Notes: a model not told the origin generated them from the sequence alone. A stretch of DNA of 64,000 nucleotides from Saccharibacter floricola DSM 15669 (GCF_000378165.1 NZ_KB899333.1:186001-250000); one strand, 5' to 3'. Counted from the stretch's first letter, positions 37,796-47,611 are shown. Numbers and translations: made by a program.

Positions 37796-39748
37796 ATGGG
37801 GCGTGCTATTATGACGCATGGTTGGAGCCGTCCGTGGTCTTTTGCTGCGAAAAACCTGCTTCTTGATGGTCTTGTTTCTGCCATCGCAACGCCGCTTGCT
37901 CGTTGGCTGGCTGACCCATCAAGCGGTATTTTCCACCCGTTATGGTTTATTGTTGGTGGTGGTATTACGCTCTGTATTTGTGGCGTTATCGTGCGTATGC
38001 CACAGCAATATTGGCGCTATAGCAGTGTGTTGGATTTGCGCACGATCACTATGGCGGCTCTGCTAAGTGCTGCTTCTTTTGCACTCTTGTTGTGGGTAAC
38101 TGGTTTTGGCCTACCGACGGCGACGTTTCCGGCTATTCATGCCTTATTGTTGATTGTCGCTTTGGGAGGAGTGAGGGTCATTGTACGGTTGCGTGCAACA
38201 CGCCGCCATCAGCAGTGTGATAAAATATCCGAAGATGTGTTGCTGCTGGGGTCGGAAGAACGGCTTGATTTGCTGATCCGGCTTTTAAAGAGTGGATCAT
38301 CTCAACATTATACAATCACAGGGCTTGTGAGTTCGCAGCGGGCCTTTAAAGGACAACGCATCCATGGCTATTCGATCTTAGGTGAGAGTGCCGACATCGC
38401 GTCTATTTTGGCGTCGTTATCGCGCCAAGGGAGGCGGCCAACCCATCTTATTATCGCAGACCCAGCATTAGAGGGGGCTGCGCTCATGGCGCTGCTGACG
38501 GCGATTGATGATGATATTCGTGTTGTGCGTATGCCGGCTCTGGAAACTGTACAGCCGACAGCCAAAGCATTGCTTCAGCCAATCAGCGTGGATGATTTAC
38601 TTAATCGTTTTCCACGCACTCTGACGCAACATAGTCAGGCGGAAATGGCGGCTCTCATTGAGGGGAAAAGCGTGCTCGTTACGGGGGCTGGAGGAAGTAT
38701 TGGTGGTGAATTAGTCCGACAAATTGCAGCCTTTTCGCCAGCATCCATTCTTTTGCTTGATAATAATGAATATGCTCTTTGGAGTATCAGCCTTGACCTG
38801 TCAGAGCGTTACTCCGATTTACGTCAACATCAGATTCTTGCTGATATTCAAAAGCGATCATCTTTAGAGCATGTTTTTGATGAATTTCGCCCTCAACTCA
38901 TTTTCCACGCGGCTGCCTTAAAACATGTGCCTCTTGTGGAGGAAAGCCCCTGTGAAGGGATACTGACCAACAGTATTGGTACGCGTTATCTGGCAGAATG
39001 CGCGCGTGATTATGGCGCAGAAGCGCTGGTGTTTATTTCAACGGACAAAGCGGTGTACCCTTCAAGTGTGATGGGGGCGAGCAAGCGTTGTGCTGAAATG
39101 TATGTGCAGCGGCTAGACCGACAGGCGCGTGCGGGCAGGGGTGGTTTGCGTTGTGTCAGTGTGCGGTTTGGTAATGTGCTGGGGTCAACAGGCTCCGTTG
39201 TGCCCCTTTTCCAGCGGCAATTAGCACGAGGTGGGCCGCTGACAGTCACTCATCCTGACATGACGCGCTATTTTATGACGATCCCAGAAGCGGTTGGGCT
39301 CGTCCTGCAAGCTGCTCAGCGTGGCACAACCCAGAATAGATCAGAGGGTGATGAGAGTGAGCTGGAACAACGCTTGCGATCCGGTAGTATTTTTGTGCTC
39401 GATATGGGAGAGCCCGTCCGGATTATGGATTTAGCACGTCAGATGATTCGTTTGGCGGGATTACGCCCTGAACGCGACATAGCTATTCGTATTACAGGCG
39501 TGCGTGAAGGCGAGAAACTGACAGAAACGTTATTTTACAAGGGTGAATCTCCCCTTAAAACAGACACAGAAGGCTTGTGGATCGTTACGCCTGAAGTGCC
39601 AGAAGATGAGGCCTTTATGGTCTTGCTGGATCGGCTGGAACAAGCATGTCATGATGGACATATAAGGCAGGCTCTTGCTCTCTTAGAAGAGGCCGTGCCT
39701 GATTTTGTGTCAAAACGACCATTGGGAGCGGAAGAAGCGCCATTGTAA
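37796..39748 (+). CDS. FlaA1/WbpM-like membrane nucleotide-sugar dehydratase
   Basis: 650 aa. About four N-terminal helices (residues 10-130), a CoA-binding-like middle domain (VLLLGSEERLDLLI), then an extended SDR domain: SVLVTGAGGSIGGELVRQ (about residue 290), FHAAALKHVPLVE, and SSVMGASKRCAEMYV, where Met426 replaces Tyr of YxxxK as in UDP-GlcNAc 4,6-dehydratases of the WbpM/PglF group. The product would be a UDP-4-keto-6-deoxy sugar. ATG 37796 or 37811. The DegT-type aminotransferase 26 bases downstream would aminate the 4-keto group. Confidence 0.9.
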   Translation: MGRAIMTHGWSRPWSFAAKNLLLDGLVSAIATPLARWLADPSSGIFHPLWFIVGGGITLCICGVIVRMPQQYWRYSSVLDLRTITMAALLSAASFALLLWVTGFGLPTATFPAIHALLLIVALGGVRVIVRLRATRRHQQCDKISEDVLLLGSEERLDLLIRLLKSGSSQHYTITGLVSSQRAFKGQRIHGYSILGESADIASILASLSRQGRRPTHLIIADPALEGAALMALLTAIDDDIRVVRMPALETVQPTAKALLQPISVDDLLNRFPRTLTQHSQAEMAALIEGKSVLVTGAGGSIGGELVRQIAAFSPASILLLDNNEYALWSISLDLSERYSDLRQHQILADIQKRSSLEHVFDEFRPQLIFHAAALKHVPLVEESPCEGILTNSIGTRYLAECARDYGAEALVFISTDKAVYPSSVMGASKRCAEMYVQRLDRQARAGRGGLRCVSVRFGNVLGSTGSVVPLFQRQLARGGPLTVTHPDMTRYFMTIPEAVGLVLQAAQRGTTQNRSEGDESELEQRLRSGSIFVLDMGEPVRIMDLARQMIRLAGLRPERDIAIRITGVREGEKLTETLFYKGESPLKTDTEGLWIVTPEVPEDEAFMVLLDRLEQACHDGHIRQALALLEEAVPDFVSKRPLGAEEAPL

Positions 39749-39774
39749 GAGAGGCGCTTCGGTGGGAGTGTTCT

Positions 39775-40917
39775 ATGTCCAAAAATATTGCCTTTCTTGA
39801 TCTTTCTGCACAGCAGGCTCGGTTAGGAGAGGGACTTCGACAGCGTCTGGATGCGGTGTTTCATCATTGTCGTTTCGTGATGGGCCCTGAAGTTGCTGAA
39901 CTTGAAGGCGCATTGGCTCGGTATAGTGGTGCGCGTCATGCGGTTGCAGTCTCGTCGGGGACAGATGCCTTGCTTGCGGTGTTGATGGCCGAAGGGATTG
40001 GGCCGGGGATGGCCGTTTTTCTTCCGGCTTTCACCTACACCGCAACGGCAGAAGTCGTCTTGCTTTTAGGGGCTCGGCCGGTTTTCGTGGATTGTGATGA
40101 AGAGACGTTTCAAATGTCTCTTTTATCCTTGGAAGAGCGCTTGCATGATGTCCAGCGTGCAGGCCAGTATCGTCCGCAGGCTATTATTGGTGTCGATCTG
40201 TTTGGCCAGCCGGCGCCGTGGGATGCGTTAAATCAGTTTGCTCAACAGCATGGGCTGACGCTTATCGCTGATTGTGCCCAGTCTTTTGGGGCTTCTTATC
40301 ACGGACGCAAGTTGGGACGGGAAGCTTTAGCCACGACGCTCTCTTTCTTTCCGTCAAAGCCCTTGGGCTGCTACGGTGATGGTGGTGCTATCCTTACCAA
40401 TGATGATGAACGGGCTGCGCTTTATCGGTCTTTAAGAAGTCATGGTGAGGGCGTGCAGCGCTATGATGTGCAGCGTATTGGGTTAAATGCACGGTTAGAT
40501 ACGTTACAGGCCGCTGTCTTGCTGGCTAAAATGGAGGTATTTGACCGAGAGCTTGCGCGCCGGGCTGATATTGCACACATCTACGATGAAGGCCTTCCCA
40601 AGGGGGTGATTGCACCGCGACGCGTTGCGGAGAGTGACAGTGCTTGGGCGATTTACTGTGTGACACTACCTTCTAAAAAAGTGCGTGATTCAGCTCAGGA
40701 TTTTTTAAAAGAGCATGGTGTGCCGACAGCCGTGTATTATCCAAAACCACTCCATCAGCAACCTGCATATGCAAAGCATCATGATGGTGCGGCTTTGCCG
40801 ATCTCGGAAAAACTGGGGGAAAAGGTTCTCGCTCTTCCTATTCATCCGGATTTATCTAATAACCAGCTGAATTATGTCATCACAACTTTAAAGGAATGGG
40901 CCACCCATATATTATGA
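39775..40917 (+). CDS. DegT/DnrJ/EryC1/StrS aminotransferase
   Basis: PLP-dependent sugar aminotransferase, 380 aa. Start IAFLDLSAQQARLG; AVSSGTDALLAVLMA; FLPAFTYTATAEVVLLLGARPVFVD; PLP-binding Lys about residue 195 in SFFPSKPLGCYGDGGA; SHGEGVQRYDVQRIGLNARLD; C-terminal QPAYAKHHDGAALPISEKL. Expected to convert a keto-sugar nucleotide to the amino sugar, working with the preceding dehydratase. Four-base overlap with the next gene. Confidence 0.92.
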   Translation: MSKNIAFLDLSAQQARLGEGLRQRLDAVFHHCRFVMGPEVAELEGALARYSGARHAVAVSSGTDALLAVLMAEGIGPGMAVFLPAFTYTATAEVVLLLGARPVFVDCDEETFQMSLLSLEERLHDVQRAGQYRPQAIIGVDLFGQPAPWDALNQFAQQHGLTLIADCAQSFGASYHGRKLGREALATTLSFFPSKPLGCYGDGGAILTNDDERAALYRSLRSHGEGVQRYDVQRIGLNARLDTLQAAVLLAKMEVFDRELARRADIAHIYDEGLPKGVIAPRRVAESDSAWAIYCVTLPSKKVRDSAQDFLKEHGVPTAVYYPKPLHQQPAYAKHHDGAALPISEKLGEKVLALPIHPDLSNNQLNYVITTLKEWATHIL

Positions 40918-41342
40918 CGCGGAATAACAAACTTCTTGTGGGCTTTGCTCTTATCGTTATCATACCTGTGAGCGTGGTGTGGTACACAGCGTGGCCTATT
41001 TTACGCCCTTGGCCGTTGCCGCCTGCATTATCCGGCTATGAAAGCGCCCCTCAATCTCGTGAGCTGACAGCTGATGAGGTTCAGCAGTTTAATCATTGGG
41101 TACAAACCCATAAGACCGGGTGGGGTGTGTCCGGCGAAAAAACACCAGGGCCTGCACAGCGTGTGGTAACGTTACGCACCGCTCAGGGTTTGCCGGTGAT
41201 TGTTTCTCTTTGGCATTTCCGCCACGGTGACGATGTTGTTGGGATTCAGACAGCCCCTCAAGGAGCTTACCGGATGCGTTCTTGTATGGCAGGGGAAGTG
41301 GCGGCCCTTCTTCCTGCTTCGCAAAGTCATCCAACGCCGTAA
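40914..41342 (+). CDS. Unknown membrane-anchored protein in sugar cluster
   Basis: Not recognised. 142 aa: one N-terminal transmembrane helix (LLVGFALIVIIPVSVVWYTAW), then a soluble, probably periplasmic domain with LPPALSGYESAPQSRELTADEVQQFNHWV and a beta-rich end (VTLRTAQGLPVIVSLWHF). Its ATG overlaps the aminotransferase stop (ATGA), so it is co-translated with the sugar genes and may assist surface-glycan assembly; that is inference from position only. Confidence 0.7.
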   Translation: MTRNNKLLVGFALIVIIPVSVVWYTAWPILRPWPLPPALSGYESAPQSRELTADEVQQFNHWVQTHKTGWGVSGEKTPGPAQRVVTLRTAQGLPVIVSLWHFRHGDDVVGIQTAPQGAYRMRSCMAGEVAALLPASQSHPTP

Positions 41343-41353
41343 TATTATCTCTT

Positions 41354-41405
41354 CTCCTCCCTTTCCGCAAAATGGCAAGGGAGGAGGGAAAGACGTTATT
41401 TTTTT
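41354..41405 (+). terminator. Probable terminator of sugar operon
   Basis: Ten-base stem CTCCTCCCTT (41354-41363)/AAGGGAGGAG (41377-41386), followed after about 12 bases by TTATTTTTTT. The distance from stem to T-run is longer than usual. Confidence 0.55.
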
Positions 41406-42607
41406 ATGTCAGTGTGAGAGCTGGCCTGAGTATCGCCTACATTTTTCTTATCTTGCTCAGCTTGTTCTTTCTGTTGAGCGGCGAGCTCTTCATTATTAAT
41501 TTCGTCAACCGCAAGCTGCGTTTGCTCTGCATTTTCAAGCGGTGGTAGGGCGCGGTCAAAGACAACTAACAGAGCGGCTGTGATCGGAGAGGCGAGCACA
41601 AGCCCTGGAGCGCCTAAAATGGAGCCGAACACCGTCTGAGAGAGGATCGCAAGCGCAGGTGGCATATGAACGGCGCGGCGCTGGATGAGGGGTGCTAAGA
41701 TATTTCCTTCACAAAACTGGATGACACTATACAGGATGGCGACAAAGAGGGCCTCGCGCGTGCCAAGGGAAAGGCTAATGAGCAGTGCGGGGACAGCCCC
41801 TAAAATGGCCCCGATATAGGGAATAAAATTACAAAGCCCAGCAACCACACCAAGTGCGAGAGCGAGCGGTACCCCGATGAGGTAAAGTCCCAGTCCAGAG
41901 AGAAGCCCGACAACGAGCATGTCTAGCGCTTGTCCTGCCGTCCACGCCCAAAGAGTATTGCCTGCTGCGAAAAGAAGCTTGCGGGCTGTTGCGCGTTGAT
42001 GGGGGGGAACAAGGCGCAGAAAGCCATTAATATAGATAGAAGGAGAGGCGGCGAAGTAAAAAGCTGCCATCAGGACAACAAATATGGTGCCCAATAACCC
42101 GAAAGCACTTCCCAACAGACCTGTTACCGAGCCCGCAAGTCCAGAGCCAAAACTGCCTAGGCTACTGCTTTTATCATTCCCACCGATTGTTGAAGGAATA
42201 TGGTCTAGAATAATGCGCCCAAAGGATGAGTGTGAGAGGTGGTCGTGAATATCGCCAGATTGAGCCACCAGTGCGGATTTTAGGCTTAAAAACTGCTCCC
42301 CAATCGCTGGGCCATTGCTCCAGATGAGCCCTGTAATCAAGCTGAGCAGGGCAACGGCCACCAAAGCAACGGCAATGGTGTAGGGGATAAACCGCAAGTG
42401 CCGCCGTAACATGCGCGCCAAACCATGTAAGACAACAGCCATGAGGGCTGCAGCAAAGAGCACGGCCAAGACATCCCCAACCAGCCAAATAGCCAGCATG
42501 ACTAGCGCCAAGATAAAGGCTGTACGGATGAGAATAAACATCCGGTCAAGAGCGTGGGCTGGTGTGTCGTTAGATGGGGCAGGAGGGCGTGAAAAAAACA
42601 GGGCCAT
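41396..42607 (-). CDS. AI-2E family transporter (PerM-like)
   Basis: Polytopic membrane protein, 403 aa, of the AI-2E/UPF0118 family, whose members export or exchange small solutes; few substrates are proven. About eight helices; signatures are LGVVAGLCNFIPYIGAILGAVPALLI and GNILAPLIQRRAVHMPPALAI. Gln/Glu-rich cytosolic C-terminus (AAQQKEQAEQDKKN). In many alphaproteobacteria a PerM gene sits next to hda; here it is separated by the ndk-pur region. Confidence 0.9.
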   Translation of the reverse strand: MALFFSRPPAPSNDTPAHALDRMFILIRTAFILALVMLAIWLVGDVLAVLFAAALMAVVLHGLARMLRRHLRFIPYTIAVALVAVALLSLITGLIWSNGPAIGEQFLSLKSALVAQSGDIHDHLSHSSFGRIILDHIPSTIGGNDKSSSLGSFGSGLAGSVTGLLGSAFGLLGTIFVVLMAAFYFAASPSIYINGFLRLVPPHQRATARKLLFAAGNTLWAWTAGQALDMLVVGLLSGLGLYLIGVPLALALGVVAGLCNFIPYIGAILGAVPALLISLSLGTREALFVAILYSVIQFCEGNILAPLIQRRAVHMPPALAILSQTVFGSILGAPGLVLASPITAALLVVFDRALPPLENAEQTQLAVDEINNEELAAQQKEQAEQDKKNVGDTQASSHTDIKK

Positions 42608-42654
42608 GAGAGCGACCTATAAGAGGCGTGAGGTGAAGGGCGGGGAGCAACGAT

Positions 42655-44544
42655 CTAATCTATGCTTTTTTCGAGTTTGTCTTGTGCGTCAAGCCAGAGG
42701 AGCTCCATCTCTTGCTGATCTTGCTCTATCGTTGCGAGCTGTGTGTTTAATGTCGCAATGTCATTGGCATGGCCTGATTGGTAAAGAGCGGGGTCGGCAA
42801 GCTTTTCTTCAATGGTTTTCTTCTTTGCCGCGAGCTTTTCAAGTGTGGCTTCGGCGTGCCGTATTTGGCGCCGTAGCGGGGCGAGTTGGCGTGTTTGTTC
42901 TTTGCGCTGGGCACGTTGCTGTGCTTTCGGAGGTGCTTTGGCGCGTGTGCCGCCTTGCTGCTCTGATTGTGCAAGGCGGGCTCGCTCATCAAGCCACGTC
43001 CGATACTCGCTCATATCTCCGTCAAAAGGCGTGATCGTTCCTTTTTCTGCAATCCAGAGACGGTCAGCAACCGATTCGACAAGATGGCTATCATGGCTGA
43101 TAAGAATGACGGCACCTTCAAATTCGCACAATGCGCGGATGAGCGCATCGCGTGCATCAAGGTCGAGATGGTTGGTGGGTTCATCCAAAATCAGCAGATG
43201 TGGGGCATGGCGGGTTGCAAGAGCAAGGAGGAGGCGGGCCTTCTCTCCGCCCGACAGCCGCTTAACCGCTGTTTCTGCGCGCTCGGCATCCAGCCCAAAG
43301 CGGGCAAGCTGAGCACGAACTTGAGGTGGTGTTGCGTCAGGGAGAGCGCGGCTCATATGGTCAATAGGGCTATCGTCTAAAATGAGCGCATCATTCTGGT
43401 GCTGGGCAAAATACCCAACACGCAGTTTATTCGCTGGTGCGAACTCCCCACCCATCGGGGCCAGTTGGCCGGCAAGGAGCTTTGCGAATGTTGATTTCCC
43501 ATGGCCATTGCGGCCTAAAAGAGCAATTCGGTCATCCATATCCATGCGAAGGGAAAGCTTGCTGAGAATAACGCGCTCACCATACCCAACAGAGACATCC
43601 GTGAGTTTGAGCATGGGAGGGGGTAGGGTGCCGGGTTCTGGAAAAGAGAAATGTGTGGGCGTTGCTTCAACCACACTTTCAATCTGGGGGAGGCGCTCAA
43701 GAGCCTTGAGGCGGGCTTGCGCTTGGCGTGCTTTTGTCGCTTTTGCCCGGAAGCGCGCAACAAAGGATTCCATCTTTGCGCGCTGATCAGCCACTTTCTG
43801 AGCTGCGCGGTTTTGTTGAAGAGCTTGCTCGGTACGAATTTGGACGAAGCGGTCATACCCACCAGGGGTGAGTGATAGACGACCATTCTCCAGATGGGCG
43901 ATCGCTTGTACTGTATTATCAAGCAGAGAGCGGTCATGACTGACAACAAGCACAGCGCCTGCAAAGCGCGATAACCATCCTTCGAGCCATAAGGTCGCTT
44001 CGATATCAAGATGGTTGGTCGGCTCATCCAGCAAGAGCAGGTCTGGCGCTAAAAAGAGCGCACTGGCGAGGGCAACACGCATCCGCCACCCGCCAGAAAA
44101 GTCTGAAACAGGGCGTTGTTGAGCCTCTTGGTCAAAACCTAGCCCGGCTAGAATGGTGCTAGCTCGGGCTGGGGCGCTATGGGCGTCAATGGCGAGAAGA
44201 CGCTCATGAATATCAGCGATGCGCGTGGGGTCTTCCGTCGTTTCCACGTCATGAAGGAGGCGGGCGCGTTCTTCATCACTGGCGAGGACAGCTTCAATGA
44301 GGGAAAGCTCACCTGAGGGTGTTTCCTGCTTGACGCGCCCCATCGTGGCGCGGCTGGAAAAGGTGATAGACCCGCTGTCAGGGGCAATATCCCCCGCAAT
44401 AGCAGCAAGGAGGGTGGATTTCCCTGTGCCATTGCGGCCGATAAGGCCGATGCGACGGCCCGGCTCAATGGTAAGAGAAGCGCCTTCTAGAAGAGGGCGT
44501 CCGGCGATACGAAGGGTCAGGTCAGTAATGGTGAGAAGACTCAA
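42655..44544 (-). CDS. ABC-F family ATPase
   Basis: Soluble protein with two ABC domains and no membrane part, acting on the ribosome (translation factor or antibiotic-protection type). 629 aa. First domain: Walker A GRNGTGKST, signature FSGGWRMR, Walker B LLLLDEPTNHLD. Second domain: GRNGHGKST, RLSGGEKAR, LLILDEPTNHLD. A charged linker of about 80 residues lies between, and the C-terminal coiled coil (about residues 535-629) is Uup/YheS-like. The start is TTG 44544 with GAGG eight bases upstream. A terminator-like hairpin lies 27 bases ahead of the start, on its own strand. Confidence 0.93.
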   Translation of the reverse strand: MSLLTITDLTLRIAGRPLLEGASLTIEPGRRIGLIGRNGTGKSTLLAAIAGDIAPDSGSITFSSRATMGRVKQETPSGELSLIEAVLASDEERARLLHDVETTEDPTRIADIHERLLAIDAHSAPARASTILAGLGFDQEAQQRPVSDFSGGWRMRVALASALFLAPDLLLLDEPTNHLDIEATLWLEGWLSRFAGAVLVVSHDRSLLDNTVQAIAHLENGRLSLTPGGYDRFVQIRTEQALQQNRAAQKVADQRAKMESFVARFRAKATKARQAQARLKALERLPQIESVVEATPTHFSFPEPGTLPPPMLKLTDVSVGYGERVILSKLSLRMDMDDRIALLGRNGHGKSTFAKLLAGQLAPMGGEFAPANKLRVGYFAQHQNDALILDDSPIDHMSRALPDATPPQVRAQLARFGLDAERAETAVKRLSGGEKARLLLALATRHAPHLLILDEPTNHLDLDARDALIRALCEFEGAVILISHDSHLVESVADRLWIAEKGTITPFDGDMSEYRTWLDERARLAQSEQQGGTRAKAPPKAQQRAQRKEQTRQLAPLRRQIRHAEATLEKLAAKKKTIEEKLADPALYQSGHANDIATLNTQLATIEQDQQEMELLWLDAQDKLEKSID

Positions 44545-44570
44545 AGCCGGGCCTCAAACTATTGAAAGCT

Positions 44571-44598
44571 AAAAAAACACTCTGATACTCTATCAGAG
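44571..44598 (-). promoter_or_regulatory. Terminator-type hairpin in ABC-F leader (candidate attenuator)
   Basis: On the minus strand CTCTGATA and TATCAGAG form a perfect 8-bp stem with a 3-base loop (44598-44580), then TG and seven T (44577-44571). Only the divergent ndk lies upstream, so there is no gene for it to end; it precedes the ABC-F start by 27 bases. It fits transcription attenuation, known for several ABC-F genes. A short minus-strand frame from ATG 44638 crosses it. Confidence 0.5.
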
Positions 44599-44656
44599 CG
44601 GTCCTTTTTCCTCTAGGGGAGCAGGAACCAATTGTCATGTTAATAAGGAGAACATC

Positions 44657-45079
44657 ATGACGGTAGAACGCACTCTATCTATCATTAAGCCCGATGCAAC
44701 ACGTCGCAACATTACCGGTAAGATCAACACGGTGTTTGAAGTTGGTGGCCTGCGTGTGGTGGGGCAAAAGCGCATTCAACTGACGACAAAACAAGCCGGT
44801 GCTTTCTATGAAGTGCACAAAGATCGCCCATTTTACAACGAGTTGGTGACGTTCATGACATCCGCTCCTGTTGTGGTGCAGGTTCTGGAAGGCGAGAATG
44901 CTGTGGCGCGCCATCGTGAACTGATGGGGGCAACCAATCCTGAAGAAGCTGCAGAAGGCACCGTGCGTAAACTGTATGCGCAGAGCATTGGTGAGAACTC
45001 TGTGCATGGGTCTGACAGCCTAGAAAATGCAGAGCGTGAAATTGCGTTCTTCTTTGCTGAAACAGAAATCCTGCCGTGA
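44657..45079 (+). CDS. ndk: Nucleoside-diphosphate kinase
   Basis: Transfers phosphate between nucleoside di- and triphosphates through phospho-His. 140 aa. [20 protein letters not shown] at the N-terminus and the active-site loop SVHGSDS with His117, then [12 protein letters not shown]. Strong ribosome site TAAGGAGAA before ATG 44657. Monocistronic, closed by a terminator. Confidence 0.98.
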   Translation: MTVERTLSIIKPDATRRNITGKINTVFEVGGLRVVGQKRIQLTTKQAGAFYEVHKDRPFYNELVTFMTSAPVVVQVLEGENAVARHRELMGATNPEEAAEGTVRKLYAQSIGENSVHGSDSLENAEREIAFFFAETEILP

Positions 45080-45106
45080 GTCGGTTCTTTACTCTAAGCA
45101 GAGAAT

Positions 45107-45142
45107 AAAAAAAAGGGAGGCCGCTTTGGCCTCCTTTTTTTT
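45107..45142. terminator. Bidirectional terminator between ndk and purN
   Basis: Stem of eight A, GGGAGGCC (45107-45122) against GGCCTCC and eight T (45128-45142), one bulged G, loop GCTTT. Confidence 0.85.
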
Positions 45143-45147
45143 ATAGC

Positions 45148-45729
45148 CTAAGAGGCTAAAATGACGGTTGCTAACGTGGCTGGATAGAGGAGATGCTCTT
45201 CTTTCAGCACACGTGCAGCAAGTGTTTCGGGTGTATCATGGGGGTGAATGGGGACTTTTGCCTGCGCTAAAATCGGCCCTTCATCCACGCCATCGGTGAC
45301 GAAATGTGTTGTGCAGCCATGCTCGCGCGCACCCGCTTTAATGGCCGCCTCATGCGTATGAAGGCCCGGAAATTTCGGCAGGAGGCTCGGATGGATGTTG
45401 AGCATCCGGTTTTCCCAACGCTTCACCAGATAAGGCGTGAGCACACGCATATAGCCAGCGAGACAGATATACTGAGCGCCTGCGGCACGCACCGCTTCAT
45501 CCACCGCTTTTTCATGCGCGGCGCGATCCTTGCCGAAGGGTTTATGGTCAATGCAGAGCGTTTTGACCCCGGCTTCCTGTGCTTTTTCTAGCCCCGGTGC
45601 ATCGGGACGATTACTCAAGACAAGCACGATGCGCGCTGGGAAGTCTGGATTTTCGCACGCTTTAATGAGCGAGGTCATATTACTGCCTCGCCCACTGATG
45701 AGGATGGCGACGGGTGTTTTGTCAACCAT
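45148..45729 (-). CDS. purN: Phosphoribosylglycinamide formyltransferase
   Basis: Third step of purine synthesis: formyl-THF-dependent formylation of GAR. 193 aa. VAILISGRGSNMTSLIKAC, catalytic Asn-His-Asp framework in RMLNIHPSLLPKFPG (with His) and THFVTDGVDEGPILAQAKVPI. It follows purM by 15 bases, the usual purMN operon. Confidence 0.97.
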   Translation of the reverse strand: MVDKTPVAILISGRGSNMTSLIKACENPDFPARIVLVLSNRPDAPGLEKAQEAGVKTLCIDHKPFGKDRAAHEKAVDEAVRAAGAQYICLAGYMRVLTPYLVKRWENRMLNIHPSLLPKFPGLHTHEAAIKAGAREHGCTTHFVTDGVDEGPILAQAKVPIHPHDTPETLAARVLKEEHLLYPATLATVILAS

Positions 45730-45744
45730 GAAGCAACTCCTGTC

Positions 45745-46803
45745 TTAGAGGTTGAGAGGAGAAGTCAGTGTAAAAGGCTCATCGCTGCGGACAACCTCAC
45801 CGATGCGTATGGCTTCTTCGCCCGCCTTATCGAGCTCTGCCATCACCTCATCAGGCTTATCGGTGACGAGCACCATGCCAATCCCGCAGTTAAAGACTTT
45901 GAGCATTTCGTCATGCTCCACAGGGCCTTGCTCGGCCAGCCATTCAAAAATACCCGGCACAGGCCAGCTATCACCGTCAACACGAACGCCCAAACCTTCT
46001 GGCAGAACGCGTGGAAGGTTCCCCGGAAGGCCCCCGCCTGTAATATGAGCGCATCCATGCAGCAGTCCTTTGTCATGTAGGGCTAAGACTGTGCGGACAT
46101 AAAGACGCGTTGGGGTCAGGAAGGCTTCGGCTAAGCTCTGGCTGGGGGAGAAAGGAGCGGGATCGTTCCAGTTAAGGCCAGCACGTTCGACAATACGGCG
46201 AACGAGAGAAAAGCCATTGGAGTGCACACCGGAGGACGGCAGGGCAATCAATGTGTCACCCTCGGCAATATGGGCGGGGAGGAGAGCGTCACGCTCGGCC
46301 GCACCGACGCTGAAGCCGGCAAGGTCATAATGCCCTTTGCCGTAGAGCCCTGGCATTTCGGCTGTTTCCCCACCGACAAGGGCGCAGTCACTTTCTTGGC
46401 AGGCTTTCGCGATCCCGCGAACAATACGCTCGGCGACAGGCACAGAAAGAGCGCCAGTGGCCATATAATCAAGGAAAAACAGCGGACGTGCGCCTTGAAC
46501 GATGAGGTCATTGACGCACATCGCGACGAGATCAATGCCGATCTCATCATGAAGGCCGCTTTCAATAGCGAGGAGCAGTTTTGTGCCCACACCATCGGTG
46601 CAGCTGACCAGCACGGGGTCTTTAAACCCGGCGGCCTTGGGGTCAAAAAGGGCGCCAAAGCCGCCAATCCCGCCCATAACACCGGGGCGATGGGTGGCTT
46701 TAGCGGCAGGTTTAATGGACTCGACCAGGGCATCCCCTGCTGTAATATCGACGCCGGCTTCGGCGTAGCTGGCTCCGTTGGACGAGGCGGATGTCTTGGC
46801 CAT
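45745..46803 (-). CDS. purM: Phosphoribosylformylglycinamidine cyclo-ligase
   Basis: AIR synthase, fifth step of purine synthesis. 352 aa. [73 protein letters not shown] and the C-terminal [10 protein letters not shown]. The reading frame stays open to 47109 but overlaps hda there; ATG 46803 matches the family start. Divergent from hda. Confidence 0.97.
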   Translation of the reverse strand: MAKTSASSNGASYAEAGVDITAGDALVESIKPAAKATHRPGVMGGIGGFGALFDPKAAGFKDPVLVSCTDGVGTKLLLAIESGLHDEIGIDLVAMCVNDLIVQGARPLFFLDYMATGALSVPVAERIVRGIAKACQESDCALVGGETAEMPGLYGKGHYDLAGFSVGAAERDALLPAHIAEGDTLIALPSSGVHSNGFSLVRRIVERAGLNWNDPAPFSPSQSLAEAFLTPTRLYVRTVLALHDKGLLHGCAHITGGGLPGNLPRVLPEGLGVRVDGDSWPVPGIFEWLAEQGPVEHDEMLKVFNCGIGMVLVTDKPDEVMAELDKAGEEAIRIGEVVRSDEPFTLTSPLNL

Positions 46804-46915
46804 GAGGGACCGTCTCCATGCTGGTTGATGCTTTGGCCATTCTAGAGCATCTTGATCCTGTACGGAATGGATGAAGCACCATGAGAATGGCTCTGACGTA
46901 GAAATAGGGAAAAGA

Positions 46916-47611
46916 ATGGTAGGAAGCCACACCCAAATGGCGCTTGATTTGCGGCGAGAAAGCCGTTTTTCAGCAGAACATTTTATTTCTGGTGCGTCTA
47001 ACGCGGCAGCACGCGCTTGGCTTTCTCGTGATCGCTGGCCAGAGGGGCGCTTATGGCTTTGGGGCGGAGCGGGAACGGGGAAGACCCATCTCATGCGCAT
47101 TTGGGCCATACGTCATGGTATCCCTGTTTGGGAGGCGGCCTCGTTAGGGCGTGATGAACATGGGACACTTTTAGCGGGAGAAGCACCCCTTCAGCTAGCT
47201 CATAAGCTCGTGGCGATTGATCATCTAGACCAGCTTGACGATGAAGTGGCGCTCTTGCATTTGCTTAATCGTGCTCATGCGGCTCAGATTAGGGTTCTGT
47301 TAGCCGCACGGTACCCGCCGGCCCGCCATGCTTTTCGTGTGCCTGACCTTGCGAGCCGCCTTCGTGCGACGATGACAGCAGCGATTGAAGAGCCAGAAGA
47401 TGCGTTAAGGGCGACGCTGCTTTTATCGCTTCTCGCTGAGCGGCAGCTTGTCGTTGCGCAACCTGTAACAGATTGGCTCTGGCGTCATCTCCCTCGTACG
47501 GGGGAAGCCTTGGTGCAAGCTGTAGAACTTCTTGATAAAGCAGCGCTGGAAAGAGGTAGTCCGATTACGCGGCAGCTCGCTCAAGACGTGCTGGGTGAGT
47601 TGCTGGATTAA
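46916..47611 (+). CDS. hda: Hda-like regulator of DnaA
   Basis: Single AAA+ domain related to DnaA; with the sliding clamp it stimulates DnaA-ATP hydrolysis and restrains initiation (HdaA). 231 aa. The N-terminal QMALDL fits the clamp-binding QxxLxL pattern, then Walker [11 protein letters not shown] (about residue 50), [10 protein letters not shown] as Walker B, and the sensor region [17 protein letters not shown] 46916 has AGGGAAAAG upstream; ATG 46871 is possible. hda-ppk-ppx order is common in alphaproteobacteria. Confidence 0.87.
   Translation: MVGSHTQMALDLRRESRFSAEHFISGASNAAARAWLSRDRWPEGRLWLWGGAGTGKTHLMRIWAIRHGIPVWEAASLGRDEHGTLLAGEAPLQLAHKLVAIDHLDQLDDEVALLHLLNRAHAAQIRVLLAARYPPARHAFRVPDLASRLRATMTAAIEEPEDALRATLLLSLLAERQLVVAQPVTDWLWRHLPRTGEALVQAVELLDKAALERGSPITRQLAQDVLGELLD

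Noticed and set aside
42411-43034. 207-codon plus-strand frame
   Set aside because: Overlaps the ABC-F gene and the transporter start on the other strand; low-complexity translation.
46222-46845. 207-codon plus-strand frame opposite purM
   Set aside because: purM motifs are all on the minus strand; this is a shadow frame.
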